A DNA stretch of 35,673 nt from Methylobacterium soli (GTDB lineage: Bacteria; Pseudomonadota; Alphaproteobacteria; Rhizobiales; Beijerinckiaceae), in NCBI RefSeq assembly GCF_008806385.1, contig NZ_VZZK01000048.1, positions 1 to 35,673 on the forward strand, written 5' to 3'. The position numbers and the translations under genes are program-made. The notes below the pieces were generated by a model. It did not search any database. It saw nothing but the letters and a program-made list of their open reading frames with translations, and was not told the origin of the DNA. Shown piece by piece: positions 29,888 to 35,673 of the stretch. The first letter of the stretch is position 1; each line of letters starts with the position of its first letter.

Positions 29888-30046
29888 ATGTCCTTGTTGA
29901 CCGGCCTTGCGGTGTTCGTGTTGGTCCTGGCTGTCCTGCTCTCCAAGGGCAAGCCGGCAGCCTTCCTAGGCTGCTTATGCCTGCTGGGGCTTGGCTGCGT
30001 GATCGCCTTATCGAGCCTAAAGGGCTTCGTGCGTCCCGCCGCTTAA
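29888..30046 (+). CDS. Small two-TM membrane protein (52 aa)
   Basis: The ATG at 29888 follows TGGAGGTGCCT. The product has two hydrophobic helices (SLLTGLAVFVLVLAVLL and FLGCLCLLGLGCVIALSSL) separated by SKGKPAA, with three Cys in the second. Function unknown; it resembles the many small inner-membrane proteins of this group. Confidence 0.62.
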   Translation: MSLLTGLAVFVLVLAVLLSKGKPAAFLGCLCLLGLGCVIALSSLKGFVRPAA

Positions 30047-30214
30047 TGACAGCCTGATGGCAGTAATATAGAGGAAACTCAGAAAGCTGAGACTGCTCAA
30101 ATCAAGCAATAGTTCCAGGTACTATCGCGACAAACACGAGCACACGGCGTGCAAGGCCCTCTTTGTTGAAACAAAGTAGGAGAAATGCACTTGAGCGTGA
30201 TCCGATCGAACAGG

Positions 30215-30472
30215 CTACGCTGATGTTCCCTTCAGGAACTCAACGCCCAGCTCATGCTGCTTGCGCCAAGCCACACGAACAGGATGGGCCTCTCCACCCG
30301 CGGTGAGGCCGAGAGTGAAGGCATCAGGGATCCCAATTACGCTCTCAACCTTCAGCCGTGCGCCCGTGCTGGAGCGGTCACGCAGAAGGCAGTCGATAGC
30401 TCCTCCACTTGGCAGGCTGATCGTACCTGGGAGCAAGGCACGCCTGCGTGGCTCGGCTCGCTTCTCGTCCAT
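30215..30472 (-). CDS. PilZ domain protein (85 aa)
   Basis: An early Arg-rich element EKRAEPRRRALLPGT matches the RxxxR motif, and DRSSTGARLKVE matches the D/NxSxxG motif of PilZ; strands GEAHPVRVAWRKQHELGVEF follow. A stand-alone PilZ protein would bind cyclic-di-GMP and act on motility or surface behaviour. The ATG at 30472 is chosen because the motif begins just after it. Confidence 0.85.
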   Translation of the reverse strand: MDEKRAEPRRRALLPGTISLPSGGAIDCLLRDRSSTGARLKVESVIGIPDAFTLGLTAGGEAHPVRVAWRKQHELGVEFLKGTSA

Positions 30473-30663
30473 CGCACTCGCTTCGCCCAAGAACTGCCCC
30501 GCCGCTCGGTCTGATCGCTGGCCGGCGGGGCGTGTCGTGTCCGCACGACGAAACAGACCGTGACAGGTTCGGCCTGGGGATGGGGTAGCGCCTGAGCGGT
30601 TAGCTGAAGCTCAATGCGCTGGCATCGAGGCAGGCCCAGAGTGAGACAGGGTCGGCCAGCGGA

Positions 30664-31125
30664 TCAGCCCGCCTTGCGGGTGCGCCCTTTTGGTGCCTTG
30701 GCTGCAACCGGTGCTCCAGGCCGCCCGAGGCCGATCGACTTGGCGAGTTCGGAGCGCTGGGCTGCATAGTTCGCGGCCACCATCGGGTAATCCCGCGGCA
30801 GGCCATACCGCTCGCGGTAGCTGTACGGATCGAGGCCGTGGCCCGTCAGGTGCCGCTTGAGCGTCTTGTAGGGCTTGCCGTCGAGGAAGCTGATCAGCGC
30901 GTCCGGGGTGATCGACTTGCGGATCTGCGACGGGGTCGCCTTTTCGGCCTCAGGCTCAGCCGCGGACGAAGGGTCCACAGCAAGGTTGTTCAGCGCTGCA
31001 TGGACATCGCGGATGAGCGACGGAAGGTCAGTCACTCGGACAGGGTTGTTCGACACGTAAGCTGACACGATGTCAGCGGCGAGTTCAAGGTGGTTGCTTT
31101 CCGAAGCTTCTTCCATTTCAGCCAT
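30664..31125 (-). CDS. MucR/Ros-family transcriptional regulator (153 aa)
   Basis: The N-terminus (LELAADIVSAYVSNNPVRVT, then DLPSLIRDVHAALNNL) is the MucR oligomerisation region. The C-terminal half reads LISFLDGKPYKTLKRHLTGH, GLDPYSYRERYGLPRDYPMV and AANYAAQRSELAKSIGLGR. In the zinc finger, the first Cys of Ros/MucR is replaced by Ser (SFLDG), while Asp and the two His remain, as in some Mesorhizobium MucR-like proteins. It would bind AT-rich DNA and repress surface or transferred genes. The ATG at 31125 is chosen; 31116 is an alternative. Confidence 0.93.
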   Translation of the reverse strand: MAEMEEASESNHLELAADIVSAYVSNNPVRVTDLPSLIRDVHAALNNLAVDPSSAAEPEAEKATPSQIRKSITPDALISFLDGKPYKTLKRHLTGHGLDPYSYRERYGLPRDYPMVAANYAAQRSELAKSIGLGRPGAPVAAKAPKGRTRKAG

Positions 31126-31439
31126 CCGGCGCCCTTTTTTCCCAGCGAGGGTCTGGCCATTACGCCTATTCTTTCTGGATGCAAGACCTTGATCTTGCGG
31201 CCGCCGGAAGATTGTGGACAGCTTGCGTCTACGCCCGGGGGAGAGGCAATGATCCGTCGCAAGGATCAAGGGAGTTTCGGCTCCCCATTTCCTTCGCAGC
31301 ACGGTTCCGAGATTGGGTGTTATGGATCGCACCACAGCCGGAGAATCGCCGCAGGCTCTGGGTCACGCTGTTCCGCAGGAAGGCGTCAGGCGGCCTGTTC
31401 CGCGGGCCATAGCCTGAGCCAGGCGATAGGCCGAGCCCC
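31126..31439 (+). other. Intergenic region with a possible 77-codon frame
   Basis: A plus-strand frame at 31179-31412 encodes a basic product ending in LFRRKASGGLFRGP and includes FRDWVLWIAP, a member of the dispersed DWxLW motif. It lacks a good ribosome site and covers the MucR upstream region, so it is noted but not called as a gene. Confidence 0.3.
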
Positions 31440-32039
31440 TCAGTTCATGGCCTTGTTCCGGGCCGCCCGGAGCCGCCGGGCTATCGTGCGCCCGAGTTCC
31501 CAGAGCAGCATGTCAACGAGCTGGCGCAGGAAGTTGCTGCCGTCCTCATCAATGGCCTTGCGCGCTGCGATGACGTGCCGAGCAGCCCGATCCAGCGGGC
31601 TCAGGTGCCGATTATCGGCCTCGCTCTCTGCACCGTGGAGTTTCTGCTGCGTCACGTCGATCAGCACGCCATGGCCGTGCGCAGGCATGCTGGCAGTCGC
31701 GGGGTAGACCCGTCCATGATCCAGAAGCCACCGCGTGCCATCACGCGCCCGCACCCGGTACTCGACCACGTACAGGCCGCTCTCGCGCTCCGCGCGCTCT
31801 ACGACAGCCAAGACGAGGGCCTGATCGTCGGGATGGATGCAGCTGATCACAGCTTCCAGCGGCAGTTCGGTGTCAGCCAGATCGGGGTTGCCTGCCAGAA
31901 GTTTGGCAGCTCCGCGGTCAAGCACGTGGTGGTTGTGCTCCGACGTCCAAAGCCAGGTGCCGACCACAGCCCCATCGTGTGACTTTGCTATTGGCGCGCC
32001 GAGTGTGCCGGTCGAGCAATCATCTGTTTGGTCTCTCAA
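31440..32039 (-). CDS. PAS-domain protein (199 aa)
   Basis: A PAS fold lies at about residues 25-130: GTWLWTSEHNHHVLDRGAAK, ISCIHPDDQALVLAVVERAE, VEYRVRARDGTRWLLDHGRV and HGVLIDVTQQK. A helical C-terminal part (ADNRHLSPLDRAARHVIAAR...) resembles a linker without a kinase or cyclase. The start is a TTG at 32039 with GGGAGGG upstream. It could sense a small molecule or redox state and act through a partner; no partner is coded nearby. Confidence 0.82.
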   Translation of the reverse strand: MRDQTDDCSTGTLGAPIAKSHDGAVVGTWLWTSEHNHHVLDRGAAKLLAGNPDLADTELPLEAVISCIHPDDQALVLAVVERAERESGLYVVEYRVRARDGTRWLLDHGRVYPATASMPAHGHGVLIDVTQQKLHGAESEADNRHLSPLDRAARHVIAARKAIDEDGSNFLRQLVDMLLWELGRTIARRLRAARNKAMN

Positions 32040-32160
32040 GCGTGAACCCTCCCCCGAAGGATCGTAGAACGTCCAGAGACACCGCTTGCGTTCAAAATTT
32101 CGTTAGCTCCTGAAACCAAATTGCCAGCAATCGTGTTGTGCCCGTTGTATACGGACAAGT

Positions 32161-32234
32161 CGGGAATGCATATTGCAACACATTCCCGGCTCGAACACGC
32201 GCGGCCATAGAATGCCGCGATGGGGAATGCATAT
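32161..32234 (+). promoter_or_regulatory. Paired GGGAATGCATAT boxes, likely autoregulatory operator
   Basis: GGGAATGCATAT occurs at 32162-32173 and at 32223-32234, the second overlapping the chosen start codon at 32233. The first is also part of an inverted repeat, CGGGAATG at 32161-32168 and CATTCCCG at 32181-32188. Boxes on both sides of the leader of the gene at 32233 suggest that its product or a neighbour binds there. Confidence 0.55.
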
Positions 32235-32544
32235 GATCTACTTTGACACGGCGGACCGTGACGGGCCCACAGACGCTGATGCGTTTCGGAACGACGCTGA
32301 GGAATGCGAAGCTCTTCCGCTGCCTCAATCCGTGCAACGCACGTTGGATCAGTTGGCTGAGGCGCTAGGCGTCACATCGGCCTTGATCAGGCAGAACCCC
32401 TCGGCCGTGAAGGTCCAGGGCCGAGACGTGTGCTTGGTGGAAGCAACCGAGTTGCTGCAGGTGTTCATTCAGATCGACGATCCGGAGGCCCGGCACCGCT
32501 GCCTCAACATCGTGAAGGAGATCGCGGCCTCGCAGACGCACTGA
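32233..32544 (+). CDS. Small regulator-like protein (103 aa)
   Basis: The middle LPQSVQRTLDQLAEALGVTS, then LIRQNPSAVKVQ, could hold a reduced helix-turn-helix. The end LVEATELLQVFIQIDDPEAR, HRCLNIVKEIA is like the tail of alphaproteobacterial XRE regulators. The start is the ATG at 32233, with GGGG upstream; 32227 is an alternative. Repeated boxes in its leader support a regulator. No close family was recognised. Confidence 0.6.
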   Translation: MIYFDTADRDGPTDADAFRNDAEECEALPLPQSVQRTLDQLAEALGVTSALIRQNPSAVKVQGRDVCLVEATELLQVFIQIDDPEARHRCLNIVKEIAASQTH

Positions 32545-32932
32545 CGCAGCGTCCAGTGCCCGAGGGGCAGGACCGGCGGCTTGTAGGTGGCACCACTGCC
32601 AACCGCCGAGGAGATCGCTGCTGTCCAGATGACGAAGGTCGTGCTTGCGACTGCCCACCGCGACCCGGGCAACAGCGTGAAGCCTCAGGGACGGCAGGCA
32701 CGGGCCACATTCAATCCCGATCGCGTCGCGGCCTGTGCCCCGCTCCATAAACGCACTTACGCGATGGGAAATGAGTGCATGATGCGAGGTCCGCGAGCTC
32801 GTGAGTGTCGTTACAATAGAGCTTGCTTCAGCGGAACTTAGCAGGGGCGCGGCGCGGTTCGCTGACTGGGTGTTACGGAATGTGGCGGGCGGCCGCGACG
32901 CTCACGATCAGAGCATCAGCCTGTCGGCATCG
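32545..32932. other. Intergenic region with a dispersed-repeat copy
   Basis: No supported gene. Bases 32809-32885 match the repeat at 22233 and also hold the DWVLR motif. A plus-strand frame at 32801-33082 crosses both this and the opposite gene at 32933; it has no good ribosome site. Confidence 0.4.
32809..32885. repeat. Dispersed repeat family, fullest copy
   Basis: This copy joins two motifs that occur separately elsewhere: the CGTTACAATAGAGCTTGC head (as at 22233, 23386 and 34621) and the GACTGGGTGTTACGGAA tail (as at 18563, 20795 and 31311). It therefore looks like the most complete member of one family about 75 bp long. Confidence 0.5.
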
Positions 32933-33256
32933 TCACCGCACCTGAACGGCAGCAACCTCGACCCCTTGCCAGAGGACTCGCACAGCTGCGTATTGGCCCT
33001 GGCTGACCGGGTGCAGGAGACGAGCTCGCTTCCAGTGCCACTCGAAGCGGCTTGGACCCTCAGGAATGACTTTGAGTTCTAGCAGGAGCGTATCGGGCTG
33101 TGGTGACGGTGGATCAGCGAGGATGAGGTGAGGCACCTCGTTCGCGTTCCCGAGCTTGGTCTCGCCCGAGACCGACAGGAAGTGCCCACCCGACTCGTTC
33201 GGCTCAGCCCCAAACGCCTGCCAACTCCTGGTCTCCGGAACGACATCGCCAGACAC
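32933..33256 (-). CDS. Hypothetical protein (107 aa)
   Basis: The start is a GTG at 33256 with GGAG nine bases upstream. The product has several strand-like segments (SGGHFLSVSGETKLGNANEV, PDTLLLELKVIPEG, AAVRVLWQGVEVAAVQVR) and reads like a small beta-rich conserved protein. No signal peptide. Function unknown. Confidence 0.65.
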   Translation of the reverse strand: MSGDVVPETRSWQAFGAEPNESGGHFLSVSGETKLGNANEVPHLILADPPSPQPDTLLLELKVIPEGPSRFEWHWKRARLLHPVSQGQYAAVRVLWQGVEVAAVQVR

Positions 33257-33343
33257 GGCGGATCTCCATCATTGCGCCGTCGTGGCACTGACCAAGCCAA
33301 CGGCTGCCGGATCGCTACCGAGAGAGAAGCCTCGTCTCCGGTG

Positions 33344-33697
33344 TCAGCCTGTGGCGGCCGTCTCGCGCAAGTGCTGCACGGCTCGGTCGACGTCGAAGTC
33401 AGACGCAGAGATCTCAGCGATCGTGATTGGGCAGATCTTCGGCTGCCCCCACTCGATCATTTTCTCCTCAGCACGCAGCTCCGGTGCCTCAGCATCTCCG
33501 ATCGCTAGCCACCACAGGCCGTCAATCTTCAGCCTCTCAAGTGCACTCGGGTTGGCCATAAGTTGTGAGCGGATGCGCCTTGCCTCTTGCCGCCAAGCCA
33601 GACTGTGCCGGTCGTCGGCAGTCAGAGCCGCCTTCAACAGGTTGGCCAGAAGCCTTCGGACAAGGGCTGCGGGGGTGCCGGGGGCGGGCTCAACCAT
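33344..33697 (-). CDS. Hypothetical helical protein (117 aa)
   Basis: The product reads LVRRLLANLLKAALTADDRH, SLAWRQEARRIRSQLMANPS and IDGLWWLAIGDAEAPELR, a helical start that vaguely recalls DUF29-type proteins but is not a clear match. The ATG at 33697 has only a distant AGGGAG upstream. Function unknown; it follows no operon partner. Confidence 0.6.
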   Translation of the reverse strand: MVEPAPGTPAALVRRLLANLLKAALTADDRHSLAWRQEARRIRSQLMANPSALERLKIDGLWWLAIGDAEAPELRAEEKMIEWGQPKICPITIAEISASDFDVDRAVQHLRETAATG

Positions 33698-33843
33698 AAG
33701 GATTGGAACTCCCTGCGAACGCGTTGATGAGCCGCTACCCGTTCACCAGCGTCGGCTCACTGCGCTTGATCAAACGTCCTGCCCGCGGATCGCTTGCAGT
33801 TTTCAGGCCGTCCGCCTCGCGCACCCGAACCGTTCCTTGGGGC

Positions 33844-34068
33844 TCAGGCGTCCCTGAACGAGCGATAGATCGTCTTCATCTCATCGAGCTGCCGGATCGG
33901 CTCTCCGGTGCGCAGGATGATGCACGAGAGCTGTTTGGGCAGGCCATCGAACTCCTCCACGACGATCTGCACAGCCTCGCCGAGGCTACACTCTCGCCTG
34001 TCATCCGTGTTGGGCGATCCCTCACTCCACATCAGAGTGACAGGCTCGTTGCGGTCATAGGTGCTCAT
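33844..34068 (-). CDS. Small acidic hypothetical protein (74 aa)
   Basis: The ATG at 34068 is preceded by GAGGGAGGGCAG, an excellent ribosome site. The product (MSTYDRNEPVTLMWSEGSPN, then CSLGEAVQIVVEEFDGLPKQ and LSCIILRTGEPIRQLDEMKT) is a compact mixed-fold protein. Function unknown. Confidence 0.7.
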   Translation of the reverse strand: MSTYDRNEPVTLMWSEGSPNTDDRRECSLGEAVQIVVEEFDGLPKQLSCIILRTGEPIRQLDEMKTIYRSFRDA

Positions 34069-34384
34069 CTGCCCTCCCTCGCTCCTCGCTGCCGCCAAAT
34101 TCCAGATACCAAAGCCGCAATGACAGCCTGCGATACGAGCACGTGTCCCAGGCAATCTGGAGGCCGCGGGTCGGAGACGGCAGCTTGCTCAGGAGGTTCT
34201 GACAGAAGGCGGGCCGCTAGATTGGCGGCCCGAAGTCGAGAGAGGAAACGCCCGTCAAGGACGGGAAGCAGCGCCACGCAAGGAGGAACGACGAGACGCT
34301 GCGATGCACCAACCCTTGTTGCGCTGCACAGTTCCCGGCGCATGAATTTTGCATGTGGCGTCCGTCTCTCCAGTGAGACAATCC
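34069..34384. other. Intergenic region with no supported gene
   Basis: Minus-strand frames here are GC-skewed chance readings without ribosome sites. No repeats or hairpins stand out apart from short GC-rich dyads. Confidence 0.4.
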
Positions 34385-34588
34385 ATGCTAGAGCCGCTTT
34401 CTCGCCTTCGTACCCATCTTCTCTGCCGCCTCGCCAAGCGCAACGTGGTGGCTGCCGACCGAGCAGCAGCAGAGGGTGACGTTGACCAGTCGGCCCAGCT
34501 CCTCGCCAAGGCAGACACACGGCTCAAGCGAGCTTGTGGTCTCAGCACATGGCCGACGCATCGACCAGCAGGCCCACCGTCGCAGTAG
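34385..34588 (+). CDS. Possible small helical protein (67 aa)
   Basis: ATG at 34385 opens a basic helical product (MLEPLSRLRTHLLCRLAKRN, then VVAADRAAAEGDVDQSAQLL). It lacks a clear ribosome site, but the composition is plausible. The Pro-rich end may be outside the fold. Tentative. Confidence 0.38.
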   Translation: MLEPLSRLRTHLLCRLAKRNVVAADRAAAEGDVDQSAQLLAKADTRLKRACGLSTWPTHRPAGPPSQ

Positions 34589-34670
34589 CTCTGCGCGGCT
34601 CATCACACCGTTGAGCGGTACGTTCCAATAGGGCTTGCTCTAGTGGACCGGTCCAAGCTCGAGCAAAACC

Positions 34671-34732
34671 CGGTCCATATAAATGGTTTTGACTTATGGA
34701 CCGAATTGGTTCTCTATGTCATAGAACCTATT
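34671..34732. promoter_or_regulatory. Putative resolvase res site (two dyads)
   Basis: CGGTCCAT at 34671-34678 and ATGGACCG at 34696-34703 form a 33-bp dyad. Immediately next, AATTGGTTCT at 34704-34713 and AGAACCTATT at 34723-34732 form a second one with one mismatch. Two adjacent AT-rich dyads of about 30 bp directly before a resolvase gene are what a res site looks like; the resolvase would also repress itself here. Confidence 0.6.
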
Positions 34733-34757
34733 GGACCGAAACTGACCGGATTGGCCT

Positions 34758-35327
34758 ATGCTCGTCGGATACGCCCGCACCTCGACCCTGGAACAGGACG
34801 CCGGCTTTGAGGCGCAGGTGCGCGACCTCAAGGCCCTCGGGTGCGAGAAGCTGTTCCGCGAGCAGGTGTCATCGGTCGGGCCTCGCCCGCAGCTCGCCGC
34901 GGCCCTGGAATTCGTGCGGGCGGGGGATACCCTCGTCGTCACCAAGCTCGACCGCCTCGCCCGGTCCGTACCCCACCTCGGAACCATCATCGCGGACCTT
35001 GAGGCCCGCGGCGTCGCCCTGCGGATCGAGAGCCTGGGCGTCGACACCTCGACCCCTACGGGCAAGCTGATGCTCAACGTCCTTGGGGGCGTCGCGCAGT
35101 TTGAGCGAGAAATGATGCTGGAGCGCCAGCGGGAGGGCATCGCCAAGGCTAAGGCCAAAGGCGCCTACAAGGGCCGCAAGCCGACCGCGCAGGCGAGAGC
35201 GGAGGAAATCCAGGCCCTGGCCGCGCAGGGCCTCAGCATGAACGCCATTGTGGCTAAGCTCGGGGTCGGCAAGGGATCGGTGCACCGCATCCTGACTGCC
35301 CGGAAGGAGACCGGCCTCATTCAATAG
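34758..35327 (+). CDS. Resolvase/invertase-type serine recombinase (189 aa)
   Basis: The catalytic domain is complete: LVGYARTSTLEQDAG with the nucleophile at about Ser9, VTKLDRLARSVPHLG with conserved arginines, and the helix QFEREMMLERQREGIAKAKA. A C-terminal helix-turn-helix (about 148-182, EIQALAAQGLSMNAIVAKLG, VGKGSVHRIL) binds the target. Size and order match Tn3-type resolvases and plasmid multimer-resolution enzymes. The ATG at 34758 follows the putative res site. No Tn3-type transposase is on the plasmid, so it probably serves dimer resolution. Confidence 0.94.
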   Translation: MLVGYARTSTLEQDAGFEAQVRDLKALGCEKLFREQVSSVGPRPQLAAALEFVRAGDTLVVTKLDRLARSVPHLGTIIADLEARGVALRIESLGVDTSTPTGKLMLNVLGGVAQFEREMMLERQREGIAKAKAKGAYKGRKPTAQARAEEIQALAAQGLSMNAIVAKLGVGKGSVHRILTARKETGLIQ

Positions 35328-35573
35328 GCGGACAATCCCTTGAGGCGAGTGGCCTTCATTCGGGCGATGGTCATTCAAGCGTAGCGGAAGTGGATGAATA
35401 GGAGCAGCCGCGCAGACCTTGAGCCCGAAGATGATTTACGGGGTGGGCAGGTCTGCTTTCCGTTGTTCGACGGGCTGCGGCACCGTCACAGAGGTCCCCG
35501 CAAAGAGGGGGCCGGGCGGCCGGAAGCGGCGCCGGGCAAAACTGAGATACGGTTTTGGCTGTTCGCTGGCTGT
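35328..35573. other. Intergenic region across the circle junction
   Basis: Between the resolvase and the minus-strand gene ending at 68 there are about 310 bp when the circle is closed. A plus-strand frame at 35394-35603 with GGAAG upstream encodes a polar, Arg/Gly-rich product and runs into the repeat; I do not call it a gene with confidence. Confidence 0.4.
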
Positions 35574-35673
35574 AAAAAACTGCCAGAGCCCAGCATGAGC
35601 TGACTGGCGGAACGACGGGGCCCGATGGAGCTCAAGGAGCCTATGAACCCGCGCGGCCGGCCTCTTCTCGCAC

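Noticed and set aside
34065..34520. 151-codon minus-strand frame
   Set aside because: It overlaps the ribosome site of the gene at 33844-34068 and has random-looking Arg/Pro/Ala content.
35394..35603. 69-codon plus-strand frame across the circle junction
   Set aside because: Although GGAAG precedes the ATG, the product is low-complexity and nothing else supports it.

Overview
The window reads as a complete circular plasmid of 35,573 bp. The first 100 bases recur exactly as the last 100 (1-100 = 35574-35673), as expected for a circle written with an overlap. The GC-rich coding style and the mix of families suggest a Methylobacterium-like member of the Hyphomicrobiales: a MucR/Ros regulator, two IHF-beta genes, a PRC-barrel protein, a two-barrel porin, small Cys-rich secreted proteins and an IS630 relic. 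The host assignment is inference; no rRNA or tRNA gene was seen.

Layout. 0-2 kb: a phage-type DUF5681 gene, a partner gene and a short serine recombinase, all on the minus strand. 2-4.3 kb: hairpins, a phased octamer array, an AT-rich membrane/coiled-coil gene and a winged-helix replication-initiator-like gene. That gene contains five iteron-like boxes beside a pyrimidine-rich tract, an arrangement like the phage lambda O gene and its internal origin; it is the best origin candidate. 4.5-5.7 kb: a ribbon-helix-helix (RHH) regulator divergent from a small basic protein across a perfect 40-bp palindrome. 5.9-8.5 kb: a secreted lectin-like protein, an IS630 relic and two small genes. 8.7-11.8 kb: a ParA/RHH partition pair, small genes, IHF-beta and a plasmid-type helix-turn-helix protein. 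11.8-13.2 kb: three more octamer arrays. 13.3-23.2 kb: accessory cell-envelope and transport genes (low-affinity iron permease, CorA, porin, PRC-barrel, lipocalin-like, TauE/SafE) with small hypotheticals. 23.2-25.2 kb: a repeat cluster, a sixth octamer array and a toxin-antitoxin pair. 25.2-29.3 kb: orphan phage morphogenesis genes (tape measure, XkdF-like protease, coiled-coil protein). 29.7-34.6 kb: PilZ, MucR, PAS and small hypothetical genes. 34.7-35.3 kb: a resolvase preceded by a likely res site.

How it fits together. Maintenance appears to rest on the lambda-O-like initiator, ParA plus RHH, the resolvase and the toxin-antitoxin pair. The six 8-bp-phased GTGAA/TTCAC arrays are candidate centromere or regulon sites. 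The lambda-O-like replication gene, DUF5681 and tail/capsid genes, with no terminase, portal, major capsid or lysis gene seen, suggest a plasmid that absorbed phage genes or descends from a decayed phage-plasmid. The strongest observations are the internal origin, the octamer arrays and the palindrome operator.
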